From positions 1 through 37,125 of the IMG/VR virus record IMGVR_UViG_3300019776_000660: 37,125 nt of DNA; one strand, given 5' to 3'. Positions 1 to 6,508 of the stretch are shown here, piece by piece. A model generated the notes under the pieces. That model was not told the DNA's origin, searched no databases, and saw only the letters and a program-made list of their open reading frames with translations. This DNA comes from a virus. The translations under genes and the position numbers were made by a program. Numbering within the stretch: the stretch's first letter is position 1; each line of letters begins with the position of its first letter.

Positions 1-99
1 GCGAGGAAGGGCGCGGGTCGCCCCGAAGGAACTGGCACGGGGCGCAAATCAGCAACCAAATCGATCACCATGACCATAAAGGCGTGGGAGAAAATCGAC
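1..99. repeat. Terminal direct repeat, left copy
   Basis: Bases 1-99 are identical to 37027-37125. The repeat begins and ends inside one small open reading frame that is continuous across the join, which suggests a circular assembly path reported with a 99-base overlap rather than a biological end. A genuine short terminal repeat cannot be excluded from sequence alone. Confidence 0.95.
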
Positions 100-150
100 G
101 CACGGCGCGGAGATCAAACGAGGGGCGCATACATTGCGACCAAAATCTAA
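1..150 (+). CDS. Small RHH-like DNA-binding protein, 3' part (5' part at 36997)
   Basis: This is the downstream part of a 59-residue protein whose start lies at 36997 on the other side of the circular join. The frame is open from base 1 and stops with TAA at 148-150. The joined protein has a basic N-terminus with the GGARKGAGRP motif often found at the start of small phage proteins. A short strand (SITMTIK) and two helical segments (around AWEKIDARRGD and RGAYIATKI) follow and look like a minimal ribbon-helix-helix fold. The stop shares an A with the next ATG (TAATG), so the two genes are probably co-translated. DNA binding is inferred from pattern. It is the first of five RHH-like genes in a row. 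Confidence 0.6.
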   Translation, partial: ARKGAGRPEGTGTGRKSATKSITMTIKAWEKIDARRGDQTRGAYIATKI

Positions 151-308
151 TGCCAAACCAAAGAGACCCCAAGAAGACGAGGATCGCCATCTGGCTACTC
201 CCCGAGGAACGCAAGATGCTTGCCGCCCTCGCCAAAAAAGAAGGCACAAACATGACCGAAATTATTCGCAGGAAATTGTCGGAAGTTCAAAAAGCCAAAA
301 AAAAATAA
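150..308 (+). CDS. Ribbon-helix-helix (CopG/Arc-like) protein
   Basis: A 52-residue protein whose ATG overlaps the preceding stop (TAATG). After an MPNQ leader, a strand (TRIAIWL) is followed by helix A (PEERKMLAALAKKEG) and helix B (NMTEIIRRKLSEVQ), the classic RHH arrangement. It has a polar cap (T/N-M-T) before helix B and a lysine-rich tail. RHH proteins bind short palindromes as dimers through the paired strands. It shares the MPNQ start with the gene at 422, suggesting duplication. A longer reading with an upstream start at 84 is possible in frame but would overlap the preceding gene extensively. The target is unknown; a role in controlling the early or lysogeny region is inferred. Confidence 0.75.
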   Translation: MPNQRDPKKTRIAIWLLPEERKMLAALAKKEGTNMTEIIRRKLSEVQKAKKK

Positions 309-389
309 TCGCCCGCCGAGCCAGTCTCCATGCGGGAGTCAAGTACAAAAACAACAAAAAATAGAAACCTTCAAAAAAATTGTGTTGCT

Positions 390-406
390 GGTTTTAGTAA
401 CCACAA
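390..406 (+). repeat. 17-bp repeat GGTTTTAGTAACCACAA, copy 1
   Basis: This copy is identical to 725-741 and shares its first 13 bases with 1937-1949. The first 13 bases have inverted ends (GGTT...AACC). It sits in the 113-bp non-coding gap (309-421), 15 bases before the ATG of the RHH gene at 422, so an operator role is plausible. The rest of the gap is A-rich with no convincing gene. Confidence 0.7.
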
Positions 407-421
407 TTAGGAATACACCCC

Positions 422-670
422 ATGCCGAATCAACACTCACCAGACAAAGAGGTGATTGGGTTTTATGTGCCAAGAACTCTCGCGATGAGAGTCCGAAGGG
501 CGGCAAAAACTCGTGGATTAACCATCACTGCTTTCATTGAAGAGACACTCACCCATGCAACAAGAAAAACCATCCTCACACCAGAAGACTACTTCCAAAT
601 CGCGCAAGCAACCAAAGACTCTATTCGCCATTCGGCTTCCAAGAGAACTGGTCGAAAAAATAAGAAGTGA
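422..670 (+). CDS. Ribbon-helix-helix protein with C-terminal extension
   Basis: 82 residues, starting MPNQ like the gene at 150. Residues about 10-45 hold the RHH pattern: a strand (EVIGFYVP), helix A (TLAMRVRRAAKTRG) and helix B (TITAFIEETLTHATRK). Residues 46-82 form a polar basic tail that overlaps the next gene (from 555) in another frame by 116 bases, which is unusual for this otherwise 4-base-overlap genome. One explanation is tandem duplication of RHH genes followed by loss of the original stop. No Shine-Dalgarno-like purine run lies before the ATG. The 17-bp repeat at 390-406 lies just upstream and may be its operator. Function beyond DNA binding is unknown. Confidence 0.65.
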   Translation: MPNQHSPDKEVIGFYVPRTLAMRVRRAAKTRGLTITAFIEETLTHATRKTILTPEDYFQIAQATKDSIRHSASKRTGRKNKK

Positions 671-746
671 AGCTCGACTTGGGAAACGACCGACCAGCAG
701 GCAAGTCGAATTTTTTTTGGAAAAGGTTTTAGTAACCACAAAATGA
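555..746 (+). CDS. Ribbon-helix-helix protein with basic N-terminal arm
   Basis: 63 residues when started at 555; an in-frame ATG at 537 is also possible. A basic, polar arm is followed by a strand (TLFAIRLP), helix A (RELVEKIRSEARLG) and helix B (TSRQVEFFLEKVL), matching the RHH layout. The stop TGA is at 744-746 and overlaps the next ATG (743). The last codons contain the second copy of the 17-bp repeat (725-741), so the DNA encoding VLVT may double as an operator for the following gene. The overlap with the gene at 422 is 116 bases in a different frame; both encode credible RHH cores, so I keep both. Confidence 0.6.
   Translation: MQQEKPSSHQKTTSKSRKQPKTLFAIRLPRELVEKIRSEARLGKRPTSRQVEFFLEKVLVTTK
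725..741 (+). repeat. 17-bp repeat GGTTTTAGTAACCACAA, copy 2
   Basis: This is an exact copy of 390-406, ending one base before the ATG of the RHH gene at 743. Both copies therefore lie directly upstream of RHH genes and may be autoregulatory sites. Confidence 0.7.
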
Positions 747-871
747 AACCATGCCGAACCCCACTATCCATCCGCCTCGAAAAGCAACTCGCGATTTGGG
801 CAAAGCGGGAAGCAAAGCGGACGGGACTCTCCCTCTCCGAGTTCATTCGACGAGCAGTCCTGCGCCAATGA
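743..871 (+). CDS. Minimal ribbon-helix-helix protein, 42 residues
   Basis: The gene starts with ATG overlapping the previous stop (ATGA, 743-746) and ends with TGA overlapping the next ATG (ATGA, 868-871). The product is a nearly bare RHH domain: a strand (TPLSIRLEKQ), helix A (LAIWAKREAKRTG) and helix B (SLSEFIRRAVLRQ). The GLSLSEFIRRAV segment is a textbook RHH turn and helix B. The double 4-base overlap and the match to the fold make it much more convincing than the longer alternative frame that starts at 751. It is the fifth RHH-like gene in the series. Its target is unknown. Confidence 0.75.
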   Translation: MKPCRTPLSIRLEKQLAIWAKREAKRTGLSLSEFIRRAVLRQ

Positions 872-1035
872 AACCCGCCTATCTTCGCCCAGAGGATGCG
901 GCGGCATACGCCTCCATCGGACTTCGCACACTCTATCGGTGGATCGAGTGCGGGAAGCTCAAGCCAGCAAAGATCGGTCGAGTCCGCCTTGTCAAGATTG
1001 CCGACCTCGACCGGCTAATTGAATCCCACCAATGA
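868..1035 (+). CDS. Excisionase / MerR-type helix-turn-helix protein
   Basis: 55 residues from the ATG at 868, chosen because it overlaps the preceding stop. The sequence YLRPEDAAAYASIGLRTLYRW, then a turn, GKLKPAKIGR and VKIADLDRLI, is the winged-HTH layout of the HTH_17/excisionase family. In these proteins a recognition helix is followed by a K/R-rich wing and a short helix. Such proteins act as recombination directionality factors or small regulators. With an integrase and attP about 3 kb upstream on the circular map, an Xis role is attractive but only inferred; a transcriptional regulator is the alternative. The stop overlaps the next ATG (1032). Confidence 0.7.
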   Translation: MKPAYLRPEDAAAYASIGLRTLYRWIECGKLKPAKIGRVRLVKIADLDRLIESHQ

Positions 1036-1130
1036 AGAAAATTATCGTCGCCATCGCCCTCTGGCTCGGGGTGGGGCGGTTCAAATCCGAGCCGACACAC
1101 AAATACACCTCCATCCTCAAAAGACTATGA
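1032..1130 (+). CDS. Very small protein with hydrophobic N-terminus
   Basis: 32 residues, linked by ATGA overlaps to both neighbours. The N-terminus (MKKIIVAIALWLGVG) is a possible signal anchor, followed by a short basic, polar tail. There are no recognisable motifs. It is supported mainly by the overlap pattern that every gene in this run follows. It could be a small membrane peptide or merely a translational coupler. Confidence 0.45.
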   Translation: MKKIIVAIALWLGVGRFKSEPTHKYTSILKRL

Positions 1131-1273
1131 ACCCCTTCACAAACCCTTTCGTTGCCAAGCTAATCATCACAGGTCTGTGCCTGTGCGCTTGCGGCGTCTC
1201 TTTCGTCCTCGGGCGTCTATCCACATGGGTATTCGACCAGACCGATGATGAAAACAACGAGGGGCAGGACTGA
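1127..1273 (+). CDS. Small single-pass membrane protein
   Basis: 48 residues, starting at the ATG that overlaps the previous stop. Residues about 9-35 form a hydrophobic segment (AKLIITGLCLCACGVSFVLG), followed by an acidic tail ending EGQD. No family is recognised. A position between regulators and the recombination genes is common for superinfection-exclusion or host-takeover membrane peptides, but nothing in the sequence proves that. The stop lies inside the loop of the perfect hairpin at 1259-1284. Confidence 0.5.
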   Translation: MNPFTNPFVAKLIITGLCLCACGVSFVLGRLSTWVFDQTDDENNEGQD

Positions 1274-1284
1274 CCCTGCCCCTC
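1259..1284 (+). promoter_or_regulatory. Perfect 10-bp hairpin over the stop of the small membrane gene
   Basis: GAGGGGCAGG (1259-1268) and CCTGCCCCTC (1275-1284) are exact inverted repeats around a 6-base loop. No T-run follows, so it is not a standard intrinsic terminator. It ends 20 bases before the RecT start and could act as an attenuator, an RNA-stability element or a break in translational coupling. Confidence 0.6.
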
Positions 1285-1304
1285 AATCAAAGCACAATAG
1301 AAAA

Positions 1305-2024
1305 ATGCAAACTACAGAAACATCACTTGTCGTCAAGCCACAACAAAAAGCATCGGCACTTGCAATCCTCGCAACCAGACTCTCGGTCGATCCAACCAAA
1401 CTCCTCGATACCCTCAAGGCAACTTGCTTTAAAGGCGCGACCAACGAGGAACTCCTCGCACTCGTCGCCGTGAGCAACCGGTATGGTCTTGACCCTCTCA
1501 CCCGTCAAATCTATGCTTTCCCGAGCAGGGGTGGCATCACGCCGGTAGTCTCGGTGGACGGGTGGTTGCACCTTCTCAACGCTCAACCTCAACTCGACGG
1601 GATTGAGTTCCACTACACCGACGATGCCAATGGCGACCCCTACTCGGTGACCGCCGTGATCCACCGCAAGGATCGTTCACACGCCACCAAGGTGACCGAA
1701 TACCTTGCGGAGTGCTATCGTCAGACCGAACCTTGGAAGCAGTTCCCGAGGCGGATGCTTCGCCACAAAGCGATCAAGGAGGCGGTGCGTGTTGCATTCG
1801 GCATCTCGGGAGTGACTGACGAGGATGAGGCGCGGGACATTGCTCGCAATGCCATCGTCGCCGAGCCGGTCGCGCCGGTCGCGGCAAAACCCATCTTCCG
1901 AAAGAAGAAAACCACCGAGGAAATTTCTGTGCCCGAGGTTTTAGTAACCCCGCCCGAGGTGACCGAGGCGGCGGAAGTGGTCGCGGATGCCGTAGAACTC
2001 AACTTTGAGGAGGTCTCCAAGTGA
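1305..2024 (+). CDS. recT: RecT/Bet-family single-strand annealing protein
   Basis: 239 residues from the ATG at 1305; the in-frame ATG at 1245 would overlap the preceding gene. Residues about 55-95 (GLDPLTRQIYAFPSRGG, VVSVDGWLHLLN) match the conserved core of phage recombinase Bet/RecT proteins, which bind ssDNA and anneal complementary strands. A middle segment (WKQFPRRMLRHKAIKEAVRVAFG) is also typical. The C-terminal third is a low-complexity A/V/E/P tail. It overlaps the following nuclease gene by GTGA. RecT-type annealases usually pair with a 5'-3' exonuclease, and the Cas4/RecB-like protein next door is the obvious candidate. The family call is confident; the subtype is less so. Confidence 0.85.
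   Translation: MQTTETSLVVKPQQKASALAILATRLSVDPTKLLDTLKATCFKGATNEELLALVAVSNRYGLDPLTRQIYAFPSRGGITPVVSVDGWLHLLNAQPQLDGIEFHYTDDANGDPYSVTAVIHRKDRSHATKVTEYLAECYRQTEPWKQFPRRMLRHKAIKEAVRVAFGISGVTDEDEARDIARNAIVAEPVAPVAAKPIFRKKKTTEEISVPEVLVTPPEVTEAAEVVADAVELNFEEVSK
1937..1949 (+). repeat. 13-bp partial copy of the GGTTTTAGTAACC repeat
   Basis: This matches the first 13 bases of the repeats at 390 and 725. It lies in the RecT tail and encodes VLVT in the same codon phase as the 725 copy, so chance or coding similarity is possible here. Confidence 0.45.
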
Positions 2025-3100
2025 TCCCAGACATTCAATTCCCATTGCAGGATCGCGGAGACCGCCCTTCCTGCTCTTCTTTTGGTCGCTACTCGCTTTG
2101 CGCGGGTAGCTACCAAATCGGTCTCCTTGTCCCTCGGGACGAGGGAGGCGCGGCGGCGAAGTTCGGGGTCGATGTCCATGCCGCCCTTGCCGGTGAGCGG
2201 AACGCAACTCTGACCGAGGATGGCGAGAACATCTACAACCTTTGCCTGTGGCACTACGAAAAACTGAAAAGCGACCTCCTTGATGGTCGCGAAATCGAAA
2301 AGACCCTACTGGAGCAACGACTCTGGTGGGGCGACGAGTGGAGTGGTCAATCCGACCGAATCGACCTGTGGAACGACTACGCTTTGGTGGTTGATTGGAA
2401 GACGGGGCGCGGCGAGGTCGAACCGGCGGCAACCAATATGCAGTTGCGCGGATTGGCGGTTCTCGCCAAACGCCGGTTCCCGAAATTGCAGAAGGTGTAT
2501 GTCGCGATCATTGCGCCAATGGCGGGGGGCGTGACCCTTGCCGAATACGACGAGGAAGGGCTTGCCGCCGCCAAGGACGAGGTCTTGGAACTGATCTCCG
2601 AGATTTCCAAGGAACACGCACCTCGGAATCCCGCCCCGAGTGCTTGCAAGTATTGCCCTGCTCGGAGTGTGTGTCCCGAGATTTCGGAGAAAGCCTTCAC
2701 CCTTCCCGACTCTCCTGCTCCAACAACTCTCACCACCGAAAAGCTCGGGGAGTTGCTTCTGGTTGCCGAGTATGTGGAGGATTACATCGTCGCCCTTCGT
2801 TCCGAAGCGAAAAACCGCATTGCTCAAGGTGTGCCGATTCGCGGGTGGTATATGAAGGACGGGGCGAAAAAACGCGCCATCGAAGACCCGACCGCCGCCT
2901 ACAACATCCTTGCCGACAAAATGTCTCCCGAGGATTTCGCGGGGGCTTGCTCGGTCTCGGTGACGAGTCTGGAGAAAGCCTACGCAAAAGCAACCGGCTT
3001 GAAGGGTAAGTCTGCGAAGGAGGCTTTTGAGTCCGAACTCGCGCCGGTCATCACTACCAAGCAGAACTCATCCTCTCTCACTCGGGAGGTCTCCAAATGA
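2021..3100 (+). CDS. Cas4/RecB-like PD-(D/E)XK nuclease (DUF2800-type), likely RecT partner
   Basis: 359 residues from a GTG at 2021 that overlaps the RecT stop and is preceded by a GAGGAGG ribosome site. The nuclease core shows H53, the motif GQSDRIDLW (D112, D115), VVDWKTG (D125, K127) and a following Q (Q141), as in RecB-family PD-(D/E)XK enzymes. C27 with C209, C212 and C218 (CKYCPARSVC) forms the four-cysteine set that holds a [4Fe-4S] cluster in Cas4/AddB-type nucleases. The N-terminal SxSFGRYxxCxGS element is typical of phage DUF2800-like proteins. It probably resects DNA ends for RecT. No helicase domain is present. Confidence 0.8.
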   Translation: MIPDIQFPLQDRGDRPSCSSFGRYSLCAGSYQIGLLVPRDEGGAAAKFGVDVHAALAGERNATLTEDGENIYNLCLWHYEKLKSDLLDGREIEKTLLEQRLWWGDEWSGQSDRIDLWNDYALVVDWKTGRGEVEPAATNMQLRGLAVLAKRRFPKLQKVYVAIIAPMAGGVTLAEYDEEGLAAAKDEVLELISEISKEHAPRNPAPSACKYCPARSVCPEISEKAFTLPDSPAPTTLTTEKLGELLLVAEYVEDYIVALRSEAKNRIAQGVPIRGWYMKDGAKKRAIEDPTAAYNILADKMSPEDFAGACSVSVTSLEKAYAKATGLKGKSAKEAFESELAPVITTKQNSSSLTREVSK

Positions 3101-3459
3101 TCGCCGAGCAGATCGAAATGTGGGAGGGACTAATATGTCCCTCCCCAATCTTGGGGGAGGACAACTCTTTACCGGCAAGGTTTGAGAGGTTTGATGTGTT
3201 AAACCCCCAAGTCTACAAGGCATTGGTTTCATTGTCTCGGCGGATAAGGGGTAAACGACCAAATTCCACGATTGGCATCGGGATGCTCTATGAGGTCTTG
3301 AGGTGGCGTTGCTACATGGAGACCGACACCGAGGAACCATACAAGTTGTCCAACGATTTTCGAGCGTTTTACGCCCGAAAAATCATGCGGGAAGAGGCGG
3401 ATTTGAAAGGAATTTTTCAAACCAAAAAATCGATTGCAGACGAGGAAATATCGGAATGA
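3097..3459 (+). CDS. Conserved phage protein of unknown function
   Basis: 120 residues; the ATG overlaps the nuclease stop and the stop overlaps the next ATG. The middle has a helical segment (GIGMLYEVLRWRCYM). The C-terminal part (KLSNDFRAFYARKIMREE, LKGIFQTKKS) resembles a short motif I have seen in small phage proteins near replication genes, but I cannot name its function. Its place between two nucleases suggests an accessory role in recombination or replication, which is inference from neighbours only. Confidence 0.6.
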   Translation: MIAEQIEMWEGLICPSPILGEDNSLPARFERFDVLNPQVYKALVSLSRRIRGKRPNSTIGIGMLYEVLRWRCYMETDTEEPYKLSNDFRAFYARKIMREEADLKGIFQTKKSIADEEISE

Positions 3460-3872
3460 ATCTTCCACAAAAACTCATTGATTTAATGGCTCCGAGTGAT
3501 CGGGCGAAGTTGGGTAAGGCTGGTCGAACCTCGGTCGAGATTTACCGGCAAATCGAGGAGCAGTCCGAAAAAGACCTTCACAAGGATATCGTGCGCTACC
3601 TCAATATCCTCGGGGTTCCTTTCGCCCATGCGCGGATGGACAAGAAGTCCAGCATTGCCGTGGGATATCCCGATTTTTCATTTCCGTATCGGGGACGCTT
3701 TGTCGCATGGGAGGCGAAAGTCCGAGGGAGACCCCTTGATGCCGACCAGCAACGCTCCCGCGAAATGATCGAGAAGCACGGGGGGCAGTTTGCCGTCATC
3801 CGCCAGTTGGAAGACGCAAAGAACCATCTCCGCGAAATCAACGCCCTCTTGGAACCCAAAGTGAACCTGTGA
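3456..3872 (+). CDS. VRR-NUC domain nuclease
   Basis: 138 residues from the ATG at 3456 (ATGA overlap). A short helical N-terminus leads into a compact nuclease domain: helix with EKDLHKDIVRYLN, then GYPDFSF (catalytic D), FVAWEAKVRG (E-x-K), a QQRSREMIEKHGG helix and the strand FAVIRQLEDA. This order is that of VRR-NUC, a PD-(D/E)XK subfamily found alone in phages and fused in FAN1. Likely activity is a structure-specific endonuclease acting on branched DNA during replication or recombination. All expected catalytic residues are visible. Confidence 0.85.
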   Translation: MNLPQKLIDLMAPSDRAKLGKAGRTSVEIYRQIEEQSEKDLHKDIVRYLNILGVPFAHARMDKKSSIAVGYPDFSFPYRGRFVAWEAKVRGRPLDADQQRSREMIEKHGGQFAVIRQLEDAKNHLREINALLEPKVNL

Positions 3873-4519
3873 TGCACTACTACACATTTCATATGAAGGA
3901 CTACACGGCGGCAACCGCCCACCTCTCCAACGAGGAGGATTTGGTCTACCGGCGGTTGATAGACCTCGCCTTCGACGCCGAAGGGCCGGTTGCCGGTGAT
4001 GCCACCAGCATCGCCAGACGCATCCGCATTGCAGATGCAATGCGGGTGCAATGCATACTATCAGAGTTCTGGGTCGAGACCCCCGAGGGATGGGTCAACA
4101 ACAGGGTCATTCGCGAGTTGGAAAGGCACAAAGACCACATCGAGGCTAAGAAAAACGCCGCGAAAATCCGATGGAACAAGGTCAAGGCAAAGCAGATACC
4201 TGCTCCAGATGCAGGTGCATTGCAGGTGCAATTCACAAGCAATGCATCTGGTATGCTACCCATTACCCAATACCCAATATCTATATCTATAAAAGAAGCG
4301 GAAGAATTTGCCCGTGGGCAAGGTCTCCCGAGCGATTCCATCCCCGAATGGCATTCCCACAGGTCTTCCCAAAATTGGGAAAAGACCTCGGGCGTGAAGA
4401 TCACCGATTGGCGATCCGACCTCAAGGCGTGGATTTACCGCAATGCCCGTCAAGCCCCCCGCCAGAACGGAAACAAACCCAAAACCCCAGAGCAATCCAA
4501 GTATGCAGATCACTTCTGA
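3872..4519 (+). CDS. DUF1376-like phage replication protein
   Basis: 215 residues from the ATG at 3872 (TGATG junction). The N-terminus YYTFHMKDYTAATAHLSNEED followed by DLVYRRLIDLAF matches the DUF1376/YdaU family, a winged-helix domain of phage replication-initiation proteins. It is followed by a helical region rich in K/R and a C-terminal segment (VKITDWRSDLKAWIYRN) typical of DnaT/DnaD-like replisome organisers. It precedes a DnaC-like helicase loader, the usual pairing: this protein would bind the origin and the next would deliver the host helicase. The last 17 bases overlap the loader gene. Confidence 0.75.
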   Translation: MHYYTFHMKDYTAATAHLSNEEDLVYRRLIDLAFDAEGPVAGDATSIARRIRIADAMRVQCILSEFWVETPEGWVNNRVIRELERHKDHIEAKKNAAKIRWNKVKAKQIPAPDAGALQVQFTSNASGMLPITQYPISISIKEAEEFARGQGLPSDSIPEWHSHRSSQNWEKTSGVKITDWRSDLKAWIYRNARQAPRQNGNKPKTPEQSKYADHF

Positions 4520-5207
4520 ACATCACATTGCTATTTGCAAGAGGTGTGCAAACACCTTTGAATATCCTCCTGTGCATTACAACGGCAAAGAACTCTTCAC
4601 ACCGCAATGGTGCGACGAGTGCGTTACAATCCTAACGAAGGAGCGTGACCAGCAGGATCGCGAATCGCGCCAAAACGCCCGTGTAGCCTCTTTTTTAGAG
4701 TCCGTGCCGCCGGTATACCACAACACCGATCCCGAGCGCATACACGCCAACCTCGCGCAAATGGCAGGGCAATACCGATACGGATCAAAAGGTCTCGGGC
4801 TTATGGGAAGAAGTGGGGAAGGCAAAACCCGAGCCGCATTCTTGGTCGCCATGCGAATGGTCGCCGAGGGGCGCAAGGTCTACTGGATTGCCGCCACAGA
4901 CCTTGCCGCCGCCGCCGCCAACCTCTTTGCCGACGATCTGGAGGTGAAGAACCGATCCAACGCGAAAATCAAATCCGCCATGACCTCCGAGGTGCTGGTG
5001 CTGGATGACCTCGGCAAGGGCAAATTCACCGACCGATCCGAGTCCATGCTCTACGACCTTTTCGAGACCCGCACCGGCAACCTTTGCCCGACCATATGGA
5101 CGAGCAACAGCAACGCCAAACAACTTCACGCCATGATGTCGCCAGACCGAGCGGATGCACTTATCCGCCGCATGGGGAGTGAGTTCCATACCATTGTAAG
5201 AATATGA
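4503..5207 (+). CDS. DnaC-like helicase loader ATPase
   Basis: 234 residues from the ATG at 4503; an in-frame ATG at 4443 would deepen the overlap. Four cysteines (C12, C15, C37, C40) form a zinc-finger-like N-terminus. The AAA+ core shows Walker A GRSGEGKT (102-109), Walker B VLVLDDL (164-170), a sensor-1 TSN (190-192) and an arginine-finger-like ALIRRM near the end. These are the features of DnaC/IstB-type loaders, which place the replicative helicase on ssDNA with the upstream initiator protein. No phage helicase is seen, so it presumably recruits the host DnaB. The palindrome at 4542-4557 lies within codons 14-19. Confidence 0.85.
   Translation: MQITSEHHIAICKRCANTFEYPPVHYNGKELFTPQWCDECVTILTKERDQQDRESRQNARVASFLESVPPVYHNTDPERIHANLAQMAGQYRYGSKGLGLMGRSGEGKTRAAFLVAMRMVAEGRKVYWIAATDLAAAAANLFADDLEVKNRSNAKIKSAMTSEVLVLDDLGKGKFTDRSESMLYDLFETRTGNLCPTIWTSNSNAKQLHAMMSPDRADALIRRMGSEFHTIVRI
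4542..4557 (+). promoter_or_regulatory. Palindromic motif GGTGTGCAnACACC, site 1
   Basis: AGGTGTGCAAACACCT lies inside the start of the helicase-loader gene, with the 14-bp core at 4543-4556. The arms AGGTGT/ACACCT are perfect around a 4-base centre. The core begins at codon position 2. Confidence 0.65.
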
Positions 5208-5575
5208 TCGTTGCCGACCAATACAGACGGGAAATGGACGCTCGGGCGGTTCAGTCATGGGAATCCTTGCGCCGGTATGAGAATTTTTTGGTGAGTGTGG
5301 AGGAGAAATTCACCAGAGCCAGAATTGTGGCTCTTACCTCTCAAGAAGGGGAAATTGCAAAAAAGAAAAAGCGCAAGCGCACATCTGGAAAAAAGAACCG
5401 GCACAAAATTCAATTCCTTGATTTTAAAACGCCTTGCGCCCCTCGGAAAATAAAATGTCCAAAAAATATGCCACCTTTTGCAAACAAAGAAGAGCAAGAA
5501 TATTGGGAAAATAAATTTCATTGCGTTTTTTACTTCACCCCCTTTGGCGAAGTGACAAAGGGGAGACCTAACTAA
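5204..5575 (+). CDS. Hypothetical basic protein
   Basis: 123 residues; the ATG overlaps the helicase-loader stop. The N-terminal half is helical and charged, and the middle holds a very basic stretch (AKKKKRKRTSGKKNRHK). The C-terminal half has two cysteine-lysine motifs and an aromatic strand-like end. Base composition is more A-rich than its neighbours (poly-A codons for lysine), hinting at a separate origin. No family is recognised. Nucleic-acid binding is plausible from charge alone. Confidence 0.5.
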   Translation: MIVADQYRREMDARAVQSWESLRRYENFLVSVEEKFTRARIVALTSQEGEIAKKKKRKRTSGKKNRHKIQFLDFKTPCAPRKIKCPKNMPPFANKEEQEYWENKFHCVFYFTPFGEVTKGRPN

Positions 5576-5610
5576 AAGCCGAACCCCCCAATCTCTCTAT
5601 ACCAAATATT

Positions 5611-6039
5611 ATGAAAGAGAAACCGAAATTACTAACCCGAGGAAAGCGCAACGGAGATGCTGAAATTGAAAAGCGTGTTGCCCGTGTTGCGGAACTCCTA
5701 CTCAATGGATTAACCAACCGCCAAATTGTGGACATTTGTGGACACGAATTCAAAGCGTCCCGAACAACTTCTGTCCGTTACATCTCACAGGCAAACCAGA
5801 AGATCGCCGCCGAGTTTGACCTCAACCGAAAAGCCGAGGTCTCCAAGGCGGTCGAGAGACTTATGCGAATGCAACAGGAGTGTCTTGCCAGACAGGACTT
5901 CAAGACCGCCGCGAGCATCGAAGGACAACTCACCAAAATATACGGGTTGGAAAGGCAACAGGTCGAGGTCACTCACTCGGTGGAAGACCCAATCGCCAAA
6001 CTTATGCGCGAGATTCGCGATGGGAGGACTGACTTGTGA
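5611..6039 (+). CDS. terS: Probable terminase small subunit
   Basis: 142 residues, starting after a 35-base gap that carries no clear ribosome site. The N-terminal region (RVARVAELLLNGLTNRQIVDIC, then a second helix) reads as a helix-turn-helix. It is followed by a long helical oligomerisation region (SKAVERLMRMQQECLARQDFKTAASIEGQLTKIYGLE) and a short acidic C-terminus ending in an IAKLMREIRDGR peptide that could contact the large subunit. This matches small terminases that recognise the packaging site. The large subunit is about 950 bases downstream, separated by four small genes. The call is by architecture and position. Confidence 0.65.
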   Translation: MKEKPKLLTRGKRNGDAEIEKRVARVAELLLNGLTNRQIVDICGHEFKASRTTSVRYISQANQKIAAEFDLNRKAEVSKAVERLMRMQQECLARQDFKTAASIEGQLTKIYGLERQQVEVTHSVEDPIAKLMREIRDGRTDL

Positions 6040-6350
6040 GTAACACGCCAGATACGGACAAAATTGCCCAAGGCAACCAAGTTGTTCCTACCGAGTGGGC
6101 AGAGCAACTGGAACGCGAACGCAACAAGGCAAAACAGAAGGTTAAACGATTATTGCTCAAAATTGATGACATCAAATTCTGGATGCAGGAGGAAATAGAT
6201 GAACTTAATCGCACAATCGCCCGTTGGAACGGCATCTCTGTAGATCGTTACATTGCTGACATTACTCGCGTCATGGACGAAAGGGATGAGTTGAAAGCCA
6301 AATCAAAACGGCAAGCAAAACTGATCCGCGAACTGGAGGGCGCGAAATGA
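6036..6350 (+). CDS. Coiled-coil protein of unknown function
   Basis: 104 residues from a GTG at 6036 overlapping the terS stop (GTGA). Most of the protein is charged and helical (EQLERERNKAKQKVKRLLLKI; RDELKAKSKRQAKLIRELEG), consistent with two coiled-coil stretches around a short W-containing middle. No enzyme motif is present. Its place between the terminase subunits is typical of small accessory genes that vary between related phages. Confidence 0.55.
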   Translation: MSNTPDTDKIAQGNQVVPTEWAEQLERERNKAKQKVKRLLLKIDDIKFWMQEEIDELNRTIARWNGISVDRYIADITRVMDERDELKAKSKRQAKLIRELEGAK

Positions 6351-6508
6351 TCGACTACTGGAACGATCCCCCGTGGGAACCCGAGGTTCCCGAGTGCTGT
6401 GACCAAGAGATGCAAGTGCTGGACGATGGGGCTTGCGTGTGCAAGGTGTGCAAACACCGCATTGAACCAGACCCCGATCCAGACCCAAAGGCGTATGAAC
6501 CAACTTGA
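6347..6508 (+). CDS. Small zinc-ribbon-like protein
   Basis: 53 residues, with the ATG overlapping the preceding stop. The N-terminus is rich in W/P/E. A cysteine cluster follows (CC at 17-18, then CVCKVCKH), suggesting a zinc knuckle, and the tail is acidic and proline-rich (PDPDPDPK). The stop lies 14 bases inside the next gene. The third cysteine pair is encoded by the palindrome at 6444-6458. No named family. Confidence 0.55.
   Translation: MIDYWNDPPWEPEVPECCDQEMQVLDDGACVCKVCKHRIEPDPDPDPKAYEPT
6444..6458 (+). promoter_or_regulatory. Palindromic motif GGTGTGCAnACACC, site 2
   Basis: AGGTGTGCAAACACC has the same core as site 1 (core 6445-6458) but is read in a different codon phase (encodes K-V-C-K-H instead of R-C-A-N-T), which points to constraint on DNA rather than protein. 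Confidence 0.65.

Noticed and set aside
751-870. Upstream ATG at 751 for the excisionase-like gene
   Set aside because: The added N-terminus is the shifted reading of a complete RHH gene (743-871), and the ATG at 868 has the ATGA coupling seen in the neighbours.
1259-1284. Intrinsic terminator before recT
   Set aside because: The stem is perfect but no T-run follows, so it is listed as a regulatory hairpin only.
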